The translations under genes and the position numbers were made by a program. Below, one piece after another: positions 45,422 through 58,800 of a stretch of 64,000 bases of DNA (the stretch's first letter is position 1; each line of letters opens with the position of its first letter). Source of the stretch: Conus ventricosus (taxonomy: Eukaryota; Mollusca; Gastropoda; Neogastropoda; Conidae). The notes beneath the pieces were generated by a model. It made no database searches. It was not told the origin of the DNA and saw only the letters and a list, made by a program, of their open reading frames with translations. Location: positions 55,932,223 through 55,996,222 of the forward strand of contig CM031600.1 of assembly GCA_018398815.1 (NCBI GenBank), written 5' to 3'.

Positions 45422-46899
45422 CCTGCTTCCCCCGACAACAACGATACGTCACCGCAGGGCCACTTACGTTCAGAAATGAACCCGGCCCTTACGGAGAGAA
45501 GAAGAAGAGGCCCAAAAATAACTGTAAAAAATCACAATTTTACTTGGGAAAGAATGGGATGGGGGGGCGGCCTAATCCTACCTACACTATTTCTTAGTTT
45601 TTTAGTTTAGTGGGACCCTTGACATAAGAGTGTCAAGGGTTCCAGTCTGCATCTCCGTCTCTGGCAGGTCGTTCCAGTCGCGGATGGGTTTGGAAGTCCA
45701 CGCAGGTTGTCGGTAATGTCTTTGCATGCATGGTGCTCTCTTCCAGATGGTTCCAGTCAGTTTTGGGGAAAATAATTTCTAGAATTGTCGCTATTACACT
45801 GTAGTGTTATTTCGTTTTGCTACAAGGAAGCTTTATTGTTTTTGCTAGTGGTTTCATAGTGGGGCACTGCATGCGGAAATTCAAACGAGGAAAGACGGAA
45901 TTACAAAACAACTTTGTCTACTCTTTCGTTTGGCAGCGCAGTAATTCGGACTTTCCTTAAATCACCTTTGTTCACTATTTGAAATATTTTCAAAAATTTT
46001 AGCTGAAGGGTGGGAGGGTCTGAAAGATTGGCCAGTGTCGGTCTCCCAAATCACTTACCGACAAATGTTTTTGCTGTGTTTGACAGTGCGTGGCGCGATT
46101 TCCGTTTTGCTTGACAGAGTTATTTTTCATGAAAATTGAACATTCAAAAAACCTGGTTGGATGGGGGACTTGTTGTTGAAGCAGAGTGGAGGCTTTGTTT
46201 TATGTCCAGCCCGTTCTGTAGAATGAGACAAAAATGCGTAGAATGAGACAAAAATGCACAACAGCTAAATGATAATTTTGGTTCATATCTAATTCAATAT
46301 CAACATCTTCATTGGATTGTTCGACTCACACCCTCTGAAAAATAAATGCTCTGAAAAAAATCCAATCCTTAATTTAAGACCAGAAACCCACCCAACACAG
46401 GCATCCTCTGCAACAAAAAGCGCAGGTTTACGTTGGAAATTTGACTTTTTCTTTAAAGTGTTGTACCACCCCCTTCCACTGTCTCTCCGTTTTGTCACGC
46501 TCTCTCTCTCTCTCTCTTTCTCTCCTCTCGCTCATTAATCAAAAACGGGAGGGGGGGGGGGTGGGGAATTTCGATCGGGGCGTTGATCGAATACAATTAC
46601 CCTATTTAGGTTTTTTTCCCCCCTTCCTTCTTTTTTTCTTTTTCCCTAAATACTGGTTCACTCAAAAACGGTGGTCACCAGCGCGCATGTTAAAAAGTAA
46701 AATAAAATAACATAAAACATGCGACTCGACGTTGGCCCCTAAAAATTGCAACAAGGGCGCACTCGATATTCAAGAAGATAAAAGCAAGGGCCAATTCGGG
46801 CCCAGGAAATGAAAAAATATCGGGAAGTAAAAATAAAAAATCGTAATATCAGACTAAAAACTGCGAATCAATTTTTTTTTTAAAATAAATTTGATTTTG

Positions 46900-49620
46900 G
46901 CAATCTTGAGGGGCACCCGGCGGGATTTCCACAGCCTACAAACGGGGAAAAAAGAAGAAAGGGGCTGTCAATATTTATCAGGTAGGGTTAACACTGACCG
47001 CCACTCCTGGGCTACTTTTTATTAAATATATTTTTTCCATTGAATTCAATTTCTTTAGCTCTCCCCTTTGAAAAAGGGTTAATTTTAAAAAAGCTCTTCT
47101 CTCTTCAAAAGGGTTTCCCCATTCAAATTTCCTCATTTTCTTCTAGTTTTTCCCCTTTTCTTAGGGGTTTCCCTTTTACGAACGTGCGCCTCTTCAAATT
47201 TTTTCAAGGTTATCAATGTCCTTTAGAGGGGAAGGATCCCAAACGAGAAACCATATTCCAGTACGGGTCTAACCAGTGTTTTGTGCATCGTCTTTAACCT
47301 TTTTTGGGGCATCATTGTTTTCCCTGGTAAGAAACTAAATGTTATTTGCTTTTTTACATACAAAATTTGAAATGTTCTTTTGAGACGACTTTATAAACGC
47401 CTAAATATTTTGCCATTATTTCTTTAAGAAAGTTTTAGGATAATAATTATCAATTATGGGGTTTGTTACTATACGCAACACTTGGCCTTTGAGGAGAAAC
47501 CTTTTTTCCAAGTTTTTCCCACTCTTTAAAGTTTTTAGTCTTCTTGTAGAATGCGTATCTTCTTCTTTGTTTGTTTTACTGCAAAAAGCCTTTGAAAGTT
47601 CCGGGAGAGATTTATTTAGTCATTTTATAAATTAAGAAAAACAAGGGCCCCAAACATTCCCCTGGGTACCCCGACAGATGGTTACAAGGGGATGACGCCC
47701 CTTTCCACAACAATTTTCTGCGTTCCCCCAAAACGAAAATTTATCTAGCCCATTTTCAAAGAACCCCCAAATGCCAATGTTCTAATTTTAACAGCGGGCC
47801 CTCTGTCAACTTACAAAGGTTTAGAAAAATCAAATAAAATTGCATCTTTTTTGCTGTCTGTTTTTAGACAGTTACAAAAAATCATTGAGGTTTTTATAAG
47901 GGGTCTCACAACCCCTTTCGCTGTCTAAAACCATGCTGGGCGTTATTTAAAAATCATATTTGTCAAAAGGGTCATTTTCCTATATATTAATGTAAAGTTT
48001 TTAGGATATGGATTAAGAGAACGGTCATAATTCTCTGCTTTTGTTTTGTCCCCTTTTTAATAAGGGAAAAATGCTCGCACTCCCCATCACGGTTTTACCC
48101 CCTGGTCCAGTGAAGCTTGGAAAGTAATTGGTATCCTCCCCAAATTCATTGGAAAAATTTTTAAAGGCTTGCCGGAACCCCATCGGCCCAGTAGCTTTGT
48201 TTTATGATTTTGGTCAGAAACTTAAAATCCGCTTTGTTTACTTTGTTTTTTTTGCATTTCAGGGAGTTTATCTCATCCTTAGCCCAAACCTAATTAAAGG
48301 TTTGGGATTTGAGAAATGAAAAAAACTGCTTGTTTATAAGTTTGTTTCCCCTTTAAAGTCCTGTATTGGGTTATTTGGTTGTTTCTCGGGTCTGGAATCC
48401 CAATGTTGTCCTGTCCTTACCCTTATGTAAGACCAAATTTTTCCTTGTTTTGATGATCCCCTTCCGAAATCACAAATTAACTAATTGGAGTGACAAGTCT
48501 ACTTTCCCTGAACCTTCTCTTAAATTTTATACCTAAAACAAATCTTTCGAATTGGATGTAGTTTCAATTTTCTTAAAAAAACGATTTTTCCCTTTCTCAA
48601 CAAACTTTGTTTTAGTAAAATCCAGGCTGGGGGTTCTTTTTTGAAGTTATTTTATAGGTTGTTGTCTCCTATAAATCCCATTAGTTTTTATACATTCAAA
48701 GATCACTGAATTTTTAAAACACTATGGGCCCTAAAAAAAAGACGACGAAATTTTGAGTACCCTGCGCAATTTTGGTAAAATCTGTTTGGGTTTCCCAGAG
48801 TCTGATGGTCTTTAGGGGGTTTTCTTAAAGGGGTTAAAAAGTTACTCTCTAAGAGAACTAGTCTGTCACCCAGCCTGCAATTATCCGATTGCCTAAAAGC
48901 CCTGGACAATTGGTAAAAATAAATCCCCGGAAAACTTTCCCGAGTTTTGGGGATTCAACTGACTGTCTAATCCAAGGGCTTTGGGGGCAAAAAAACTGAG
49001 TTTAAAATTTTTTCTGTATTGATTACCAAGTATGGCATCTTCACCCCCAATCATATCTGGGAAAATTAAAGTCTCCCTAATCCCTAAATTGCCTTCCTTT
49101 GGCCAAAACAATGTTGAAATGTCTCTGCAATAACAAACTAATTTTCATCTGATCTGGAGGTCTGCAAACTGATCCCCCAAGACAGGTTCTTTTTCTTGAA
49201 TAATCCTAAAAATAAAATTTTACTATTTTTGCCTTGATATAAAAAATCACTGGCAAGTTTCTTCCTAATGGCAATCAAGACTCCCCCCCCTCTTTTTCCA
49301 AATCTGTCCCCTTTTTATAAAATCAAAAATCCTCCATTAAAGTTCCATGCTGTGTTCCAGCCAAGTTTCCGTTCCAATTTCAACATCAAAGTTTTTTCAG
49401 TGACTAAATTCTGAGTTCCCTTTTTCTTAATAAAGATTTGGGAAATTTACGATATCATTTAAATTTCTGTATGTAATATCCTTTTTTTTTTTTTGTAAAA
49501 CCCTTGGGCCCGTCATAGGGTAGCTCAGCCTATTTTCCATAAATTCTTCAATTTTTTGTTTAAAAATTCATGTTTATCTATGAGGCTTAAAAAAATTAAT
49601 ACTAGTGCACGTTTGATGTT
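46900..49620 (-). mobile_element. Badly disrupted minus-strand LINE (CR1/Jockey type)
   Basis: Recognisable motifs in LINE order on the minus strand, each in a different frame: endonuclease GDFNFPDMIGGEDAILGNQY (about 49085-49015) and SVESPTREGNF-like (about 48960-48900); a segment like (E)DW...VTPIFKKGTK near 48050; GVPQGNVWGP near 47660; and LVRPVLEYG near 47270. The frame is broken every few dozen bases, often at short homopolymers. It is either a very old copy or poorly corrected sequence. Confidence 0.7.
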
Positions 49621-49689
49621 AATGTTTGTTTATTCCAAAAGTTGGGTTTCTATTAGTAAAAGTAAATTTTTTAAATTCGTTTAGAATAT

Positions 49690-50130
49690 TGTTTAAATAT
49701 CTTTTCTTCACTTTTCTTTAACATTCTTTTGGGGTAAAAAAAAAAACATGCTTTTTAAATCATCAATTTATTAAATTCTTGTAGCTTGAATCAAGTTCCC
49801 CTTATTCTTTGCCCCTTTGTGTTGGAAGTTCAGAATTTTTAATCTTCCCATATAATAAACTTTTTTATTATGAAACATCTTGGTTGCTCTTTTTTGTACC
49901 TTCTAGGCTTTTTATTGTTCTTTAGCATTGGGTCAAAACAGTGTTGCCCTATTCAAAAACAGGTCTAACTAGTGTTTAATAATTGCAAAAAAAATGTCCT
50001 TTTTTTAAATGTCTTCATCTTCATCCCGTTAACCCTCATCTCTGTTTTACTATTCAACATTGTTTTATGTGTAATTATTTTCATCAAATTTTAGAATGTA
50101 CATAGGCAGAGTACAGCAGTGATGTGCTGT
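49690..50130 (-). mobile_element. Second minus-strand LINE 3' fragment
   Basis: Minus-strand reading LVRPVFE.GNTV near 49980, then KKEQPRCF..IIWEDLKF and KGQRIRG near 49800, the C-terminal block usually read as VQRRATKM...YEDRL..L.L..L..RR.RGD. It lies 5' of the LINE above, in the same orientation, so it is a separate copy of a related element. Confidence 0.65.
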
Positions 50131-50559
50131 TAGGGTAGGAACTGATTAATAATGTGATAACCCATGATTGATTTTGTCTGTATTATTCACCGGTGTTGCG
50201 GGGGAGTAAAAAGGGGGGGATCATCTAAACCCGCTTATAAATGCACAAAAGCAAGTAAGCAGCAAGGCGTTTTGGTGGGGTTTTTTCTAAGACAATAACA
50301 CCCCCCAAGCAGCAGGTATCCCAGAAAAAAATGAACAAACCCGGGTTTTCAGGGAAATTTGAAAATTTTATTTTTTTCAATTTTACAGATTGTACCCTAC
50401 CAATCTGTCTCGTCTCTCTCCGCTCCCCCACTCCCATCACTCTTTCTCTCTCCTTGCCTCTCTTTCTCTCTCTCCTTTTGTGGGAAAATGGACTTGGGGA
50501 TAGGCAGGGGCCCCAAATTTAAACCAAGGATTTTTAATTTGATCTTTTTGCCAGATGTT

Positions 50560-51400
50560 CAATCTCATCTTTGTGCCTGCCACTTTGCACAGACCTTTCA
50601 TGCAGACTAAATCTGCTGGTATTACGGATCAATAGGGGTAGCACAGACAGCAAGCAGCAGTGCTCAGTCAGCAGGCAGACAATCTTGAGACCAGACCAGC
50701 CCAAAGTTGATGTTGCTCTTCTCTTTTATGTCAGCAAGGATGGTCACGAGAACCCGTCAGCAAGAACCCGGAACATCCACACACACTCTCCTTTTAAACA
50801 TTTTCGTCGTCAATAGATCTAACGACCAAGAAGAAAAAGAAACACCGGAAGGTGCTGGGGAGGACCCAGAGAAGCACCGTCTTCACCTGCCTTTAGAGCA
50901 GTCCTGTACCACCCTTGGAGGCCTGCGCTGTGTTGACGATGGGTACAGGCACGCGCAGGACACTCCATTAAGATATCAAGGGACATAACTGCTCCTGAAC
51001 AGAGGTAAATTAGACTACAGGATGCAGCTCATAACAGCCTTAAAGTAGCATCCCCATGGGTGTACCAGCCCGTATTTCATGACTGCAGAGCCCACCGGCG
51101 AAAAACACCACCCTCCAGCTGCCGAGCACACCCCACAGACCCAACCACCCCTGCCCACGGACAGATGAAGACGGTGCCACTCCAGACACAGCCAAGCTTT
51201 CGCCATACGGTCTTATGTGCCCTCAAGAGAGAATCCAAAGTTGTAGTCTTTCCCACTGTCAACAGGACTTTTCCAACACTACAACATCATCCTAACAACT
51301 ATCGATAAACTCAGTATAATAATCTAATTCTAACAGACAACTATTGAATGAAAGAAACTTAATCAAGTTTCCGATGATTTGCTCTCCTTCGTTACTAAAA
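50560..51400. other. Upstream region of PPIE, no gene recognised
   Basis: Better-behaved sequence with two overlapping plus-strand ORFs (50571-50816, 50707-50988) and one minus ORF (51015-51206). None shows a domain, start context or splice structure that I recognise. It could hold a noncoding first exon of SMC6 (minus strand), but no convincing donor was found. Confidence 0.4.
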
Positions 51401-51539
51401 CAAAATGTAAACAAGTAAATCATCTTAACAACTAAACCTTAGCAACTGTAGCGAAACAAAATTAATATTCCAAATAACTGATTTTTTTTTTTTTCCGATT
51501 GATGTATGATTTATGTTCAAACTAAAAAAACAACTTAAA

Positions 51540-51667
51540 TCTTTGCTTGCTTTGATGTAACTTTATCTTCCATGGAAACATATTCTATTTCGGATCTACA
51601 ATCTGATCTTATGATTTGAGAGCGTTTGACGTCATTCGTTTCTTTAAGAGTGATTTCTCGTGTAATA
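51540..51667 (+). promoter_or_regulatory. Likely PPIE promoter / 5' UTR with CRE-like site
   Basis: Immediately upstream of the PPIE start. Contains the palindromic CRE TGACGTCA at 51627-51634, about 35 bp before the ATG, in a non-repetitive stretch. No TATA box at the expected distance. Position relative to transcription start is inferred; the CRE could be within the 5' UTR. Confidence 0.4.
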
Positions 51668-51681
51668 ATGGCTGAAAAATC
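51668..51681 (+). CDS. PPIE: PPIE exon 1
   Basis: ATGGCTGAAAAATC followed by the donor GTAAGT: M-A-E-K plus two bases. A stop follows in the unspliced frame. The short N-terminus fits the family. The next conserved residues (first RRM strand) are not found before exon 2, which needs a one-base incoming phase, while exon 1 leaves two bases. Confidence 0.75.
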
Positions 51682-53232
51682 GTAAGTAAGTTTTCTTCAC
51701 TTCTCCACACTTGTATTAGATCCTGAGCTACTGGTTGTCGCTAAAGTTTTCACTGCATATGATTTGTTAGCACATTAGAACCAGCAGGCCAGATTGGATT
51801 ACCGTCGGCCTTGTGTTTCATGTGTTTGTGCATGTCACTGTCGGTGTGTATGCAGGCAAGCTGGCATGAGGTAGGATCATCTCTTTGTGGACTTATCTGT
51901 TCCGCTGTTTGTGTTTTGAACTATTTATTGTGTTATATCCCAGAAGTTCTTGCTAATTGTTGAAAGTATGTTAATCAGTAGAGAGATTTTAATCAGTTAT
52001 GACAACAAAATCTCTCTTAGTGTCTGGCCCTGATGTGGCCCTTTGCGGTCGGCTGGGCTATAAGCAACATTATCTTATCTTATCTTATATTAGTGTCTGT
52101 AAGGATAACATCAGTCATGAAAATTATTTTCATTGTCAAGAACATAGCTTTCTTGCATGTATGCAAAGTCACCACTTGACTTCACAAGGGGAGTATTGTG
52201 CATGTTTATGTCTGTACTTTTTTTTGTTTGTCGCTGAGGAAGGCATTTTGCCGAAAATTTCTTGTCCTGTTTTGTTCGTGCAATAAATCGTCGTTACTTC
52301 ACACTTTGTTTTGTGTGCTCTTCTGCTTTTTTGTCGTGTATGCTTAAAGGTTATCACCAATTCTTATAAAGCATTTTTTAGAATTTCTAGCGTAAGACAA
52401 CATATTAAATGAAATGAACAAATATATCCTAAAACACTATCACCCATTTTAATAGTTCTGTCATAAGATTCTGCTTTACTAATAAACAATGCATGTTTGT
52501 AAATCAGTTCAGTCCTGGTACATATGGTTCAACTATGGAAATTGACCAGTATGATTCTAATTTTATGGGGGCCGGAATAGCTCAGTTGGTAGAGCGCCGG
52601 ACTCGTGATCCTGGGGTTGCGGGTTCGAATTTCGGTATAGGGGGATTTTTTCCCTCGGAGTTAACATTGGTTCTGACTCCATTCCCCATATAGTCCTTCG
52701 AATGAGACTATAAACCGAGGTTCCGTGTGTGAACGCACGCATAACATATTGCACACACCGTAAAATCCCATCACCAACTTTCGGAAGAGAAGGCCAGTTT
52801 GGCCGTTGGTATGGATGACACGTGACACATAGCATGCACCTTCCCCGAAGATGGAGTATGGCTGCCTTAATGGCGGGATAAAAAAAGGGTCATACACACA
52901 AAACTCCACTGCCTGGCTATACAGGGAGTGTCCGCAGGAGTATCAGCCTGCGTACGCAGAAAAAAAAAAAAAAAAAAATTCTAATTTTATCAAATTTTTG
53001 TTTTATGATTCAGGTGGCTTAGCAGAAGAGGTTGACGACAAAGTGTGCATGCAGCTTTCCTGCCGTTTGGTGACATTGTGGATGTTCAGGTCCCACTGGA
53101 TTATGAAACAGGTAGAGTTGCATCTGTATTTGCTATTGATGTTGTCAGATAAGTATGTGACAGGGTTTTCGGATTGAAATTGGGATTCCTGTATGTTAAA
53201 CATTTTTTTTGTTTTTCTGGTCCCCTTCACCC

Positions 53233-53263
<31 letters not shown>

Positions 53264-55829
53264 AAAAATGTTAAAGATCAGTATGATTTTACTGTTATTG
53301 TTTCATAATATAAGTGTGCAGAGGAAGAGGTTGAGAGAGAATTTTTTTTTTTTTTTTTTTTGCAGAGAGTACTGAGAATTAGAACGCTTTATAATCACCT
53401 GTCTTGTACCATACCAACCCCACTCCCAACTCACCAGCCCCCTTTTCTCCTGTTGTTTGAGGTCCCCATCAACCCTTCTCTCTCCACATCATAAGATATT
53501 TATGATCACAGTAAATTGTGTTTTGTTTATTCAGGTTACAGTAATCATATTAATGATCTGAATATGACTGCTTTTGTTTTCACAGAAAAGCACAGAGGAT
53601 TTGCATTCATTGAATTCGAACTGGCAGAAGTAAGTCTTGAAATTGCTTTTGTTTGTTTTATAGTTTTATGCCATGACAGTAAAAAGACACTTTAAAGAAA
53701 GTTTTGTGGTGTAATCAGTGTTACATATCCTTATTTTTGATAATATTATTGTGGTTTCGGTACACCAAATTGTATTGGATGTATAGTGTTTGTGTTGAGA
53801 TGCTGTATGTATTGTCAGTCCTCTGTGCTATTCATTGTCTTTTGTGTACATCTTCACATTTACCATTCTGTTGACTCTGATTCTGTGCAGTCATACACTT
53901 TTTGTGTTTGTCTTTTGTGTGTGTAGTTTATGTTAAATTGTCTTTGTGTGTGTGTAATTTGTGTTAAATTTCATTAGAAAAGTAATAACTAACAAAAACA
54001 CTTTATACTCCATGTTACATCAACCCCCCCCCCCCCACCTCCCCCCGGCCCCCCTTTCTGAACATATCAATTGATTTAAAGTGTTATGGAGAGCATTAAC
54101 AGTGAATGATAGAATTAGCTTCTCCACTTTATTTTCTTGTAAATTAGATGTTATTTGAGACTTCCTTTCTCAGAGCATTACAAGATGAAGTCGGTGGGAA
54201 TGATTTGTCCCTGAAACAGGGAAAGATATGGTTTGGCACATGATTCAGATCATACTGATGTGATCAGAACCCTTTAGCTTTGAGTGAAGAAACTGTAGGG
54301 AGAAGAAGGGGTTCAATAACGTAGCAGGGTTTTTCTTCTTATTTTTATATTTTTTGTTTTTAATAACAATGAACTCTTTTCACAGGAAAAACTCCTACAA
54401 CAGCTGTTGAAATTTTATCAGCCTCCAATTACCCTGTTTTTTTCTGTCAGCTTGCTGTTGTGAATTTCAGGTCGGCTCTATACTGTCACTCTGAAAAAGA
54501 GGTGGTACACACTGAATAATTTAAATGAGATCAGTTGCTTTGGTTCTGTTTCATGAACTGGAGTGCAAATAAGTAAACATTTTTATTCCTATAAAGAAAT
54601 GTATAATTAGCTGGCAGTTCTAAATCTTTAGCCTAGGACCCAGTGTTTCTGTCGACTAAAAGATACGCTTGAAAAAGTTTTGTGTGTGTGTGTATTTTTT
54701 GTTTTGTTTGATGTTGGGTAAGGTGGGATGGAGGAAGGCAGTCACACTAAAAGTGCTGATTCCTTGATAACATCTTACACTGGCAGAGTTAGTACATTGT
54801 ACTTTTGTGTTATATTTGTAGAAATCCTAGCACATTCACACCAAGCACTGCCTTTTTCATCTTTCATGCTTACTGGCTTTGTGCACACCCCTGAGCATAC
54901 ACATTTGTCACCTCAGCAGATTTTCACAAGGACACTATCAAGAGAGAGAAGTTAACCAATGCACTGCATAAACATCACAGGACACAAATGTCATTGAGTT
55001 GTTGAGTTTGTTTATTAGATTACAGTGCATACTTATTGTCATTGAACATCAATGGTTTCATATCATTTGTACATGATTCTGCTGTATTTTTCAGGATGCT
55101 GCGGCTGCCATTGACAACATGGTCAGTTCATTTTAATGTATAAACAAATGCAAGAGAAAGTGAAACTCAGAATTGTATGTATGTGTACGTTGCATATGTG
55201 TGCGAGTATATGGAAGTATGTAAAATGTATTGCCACATGATCTTGTCTGTCCTTTTTTAATTGTCTGAAGTTAGAAGGAGATGTAGTGCTTTTGTGTCTT
55301 TCTACTAAAATGTACATGATGTGTTTCAGTTAAAGATCAACTCCGACATCTTTTTCTATTTTTTGTTATCATTATATATAAAACAGTCTTAACTGTATGA
55401 TCACATATACTCTAAGATATTTCTTAAACTACATGATGGCTAATTGAACAGAGCCCTGGAGATAAATTAATATGCCAATGTGTATCAGTGTGTTCGCTCT
55501 GAACATGTGTGCTTATGCCCACACTCTGAATGGCAGAGATCATTCAAATAGTAGTATTAAACATGATAACAAATTTTCTATAGTAGAAGCTAGAGTTTTA
55601 TATGAAAGAAGGAAAATCTCAGATAAGGCAGAAAGATGTCAACAGCAAAAAAAACAATCAAGGAAAGCAACTTTAGCTCTAATGATAAAAGCTACAGGCT
55701 TTTAACTTCAAAGTAATGCACCGTATGTGTCTGCACCTGTGCTAGGTGTATGGAGTTGTAAGCAGTTTCAGTTTGGAGTTAGGTAACTGATAGATTCACC
55801 ATTACAGCAATAGTTTCCTTTCATGTTTG

Positions 55830-55882
<53 letters not shown>

Positions 55883-58800
55883 ACCGAGAGGAAATCTGAT
55901 CAACACTCTGAAAGATTCATTCCATCAGATGGATGAAACTTGGCAGTGTGGTACCTATCTCCCCATTGAACCTCACTGTAACTCAGGATTGGAGCTGTGA
56001 GAGACCAACAAAACCTTACAGATATGCTGTGTCCATGATGTGACTTGAACCCATGACATTGGCCGCTGCACCATTGTGGCTGGTCATACTGATTCATCTA
56101 TCCAAGGGAGCAGTCAGGTTATAATGTGGACACCCTCCAGAGGAGACTGCATACTGCTGAGTCACTCAAGTGGCATTCACTAGCAACATACTGGATCAGA
56201 ATTTACACATCACAATCTCTGCATGATCTCATGGTCCGAAAAATAGTGTGAGAGTAATGCCACTTAAGTGATAAGGAAGACTGGGCAGTTAACAAACAAA
56301 CAAAAGGGAGCATCTTAAAAATGGTAGTTATCGCAGTTTTTCTTGGTGTTTCTGATTGTGTGTGAGTGTGTTTGTGAGAAATGAACAATGCGTCTTTTTC
56401 TCCTAGAATGAGTCAGAGCTGTTTGGTCGTACGATCCGTGTCAATCTGGCAAAGCCAATGAAGGTCAAAGAAGGAGCTTCAAGAGCAGGTTTGTAAATGG
56501 TGTTAGTTGGCTTTTGGTGAATTTTTTTTTCCATTTATGTGTGTGTGTTTGTGCATGCATGTATGGGGGGAGGCGTTTTGTATCTTTCTTTTAGTTATAT
56601 TTTTCAAAGGATCAAAAGCAGACTATAACAAACAACTACACATGAGAAGCTTAAAAAAGGAAAGAAGTATTTTTTTGAGGACACCAAAGCAATTGAAAAA
56701 CAGTGAAGTACAGGACACTTGTAAGAAATTATTGTGAGTATTTGTTTTTTTTGGTGTGTCAGAATGGTTTTCTGCATTTTATGGATTTGCTTGAATGTTC
56801 TAATGAATTCTTTTTATTGAAAATTTAAAAGAAGCTGAAGGGCATGAGCTGATAAGAGAAATAAACTGCTTGTTGGATTATTTCTGATACATGTTATTTT
56901 CAAAACAGAATCTATTTGTAAGTATTATGGGAATTATGAATAGAAGAGTCTAACGATGTATGTGCTTGTTTGTAACATTATATATGTGTGTGAGTGTGAG
57001 GGCATTATAAAAAGAAGAAGTTGTTAATCAACATTAGAGAGAATCAAGGTGCACTCTCAGAACATAGTTCAGTTGCAACATATTTTCATAAATCTTGTGC
57101 AAGCAAAGAGTGAACCTTGACATGACACAGTGTGGCTGTGATTATTCCAGTATGGGCTGATGACAACTGGCTTCAGAAGCATGCAGGAGAAACTCTGGAG
57201 GAAAACCAAGATAAAGAGGAGGAAGAAGAGTCCAACAAGAGGCCAGCAGAGGATGACTCCGAGGTAAATCAGCTAGTAGAGTTCAGTAGTCAGGTAGTTG
57301 TTCCATACAGCTTTTTCCAGCTGGATGTTGAGAAAGCAATTGAGTATAGGTTCTGCAGACCATGAGCCCAGAAGAATAGGTCTGCCCCAGTAACGTGCAG
57401 GAAGTTCTGTCACAAGTCTGTTCTGAGAACGAATGCCACTTACAAAATAGATTGTTCACTACATATCAGCTCTCTTTTCTGTGAAACCATCAGAACAATT
57501 AAAGCTAATATTTTCAAATGCTAAACTAAGATCTGGAATGTGGTAATGCTGTGCACTCAAGTCTTAAAGGTAGTGAACAGTTATTTTAAAGTTTCTGTAC
57601 ATGAGATAAAGAAGGTGGAACCAGGCAGAAAGTTTGTGATCGATCAGTCTGTGAATTGTTTTTGTAAAATGGACTTTTATTGACATTAACGAGAACTGTG
57701 AACTAGGCTGACAGTGGAGCATCAGCTGCCAAGAGGTCCCGTCCCGCAGGCAACCCCCAAGTATACATGGACATCAAAATTGGGAGTCGTGGAGTTGGAC
57801 GACTTGTCATGGAGCTCCGGGCTGATGTTGTCCCCAAAACAGCTGGTAAGACTCAAAAGAGACCACATCAAACATGTGACACACTGTTCTCTCTTCAGAA
57901 GCACTTTTTCCCCCTTACAAATCCTTTTTATCTTTGAAAGTCAGTTAAAGTTATTTAGTTTTACTACGTAAAGTAATTTTACGATATACTTACCTGTCAA
58001 GCAAATGCCCTGTCTCTACTTGGCGTGGAACATCGCCAAACATTGGGATCCCCCGAAAAAGAAATTTGGAGGGTGGGAAGGTAACTTCACCTTAGTTATG
58101 GTTAGGCACCAGAGTGATCTCCTTCAGTTCACAAAATTCAGCTCTATCTCAGCTAGGTCAGTTTTCGCAGCTTTTCCCAGCTCTGTGGGAAGGCATCTTA
58201 GTGTTTGGACAGGTAAGGTAGGTATATTGTAAAAATATTTTTAGTGGTAAAATTCCTTTCTCTAAAATTTACCTGTCCAAACAAACGCCAGAATATTGAA
58301 AAGGACTGCGGGCAAATCCTCACCCGAAACATAGCCGGTTTAAAATTCGCATGAGAATGTCTCTGTACAGTTCTGCCAGACTTGATGTTCAAATGCTCAA
58401 AACTGTTTTAATGTTTACTGTTCCCTGCCTCATTTCATGTTCAATTCTGTTTCAATGGTCTCCAAACAATCTGAATGAATAGTCCCCACTCTCCCTCAAA
58501 GACAAAAAGCCACAATCAAAGAGAAAATAGTGGTAGGATCAGGAAAAGGAGAAGGCCCCCGAAACCAAATGCCATGGCTCTGGATCCATAACATGGTCAA
58601 CCGTCTTGTCAACAGCCGCTTAAATCAAGAACAGAGACCAAAGAATACAATCTAAAAAGACATGTCAGTGGAAGCTTGAACAAAGAGCCCAGACCAGAAA
58701 CATAGTATAACAGGCACATCAATGGCTGCTTACACTAAGAACCAAGAGCCAAGGCCAGAACATACAATAGGCAAATGAATAACAGCTTTTAACCAAGCAC

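Larger units (their letters stand above)
45500..50560. other. Stretch with unusual sequence texture
   Basis: From about 46 to 50.5 kb short homopolymers (AAAA, TTTT, CCC, GGG) are over-represented, and recognisable LINE domains are broken every few dozen bases, far more than in other transposons of the window. Suggests poor consensus quality or an old degraded LINE cluster. Contains nothing I can assign to a host gene. Confidence 0.5.

Noticed and set aside
50571..50988. A coding exon upstream of PPIE
   Set aside because: Two overlapping ORFs look protein-like in places but match no family I recognise and lack clear splice sites.
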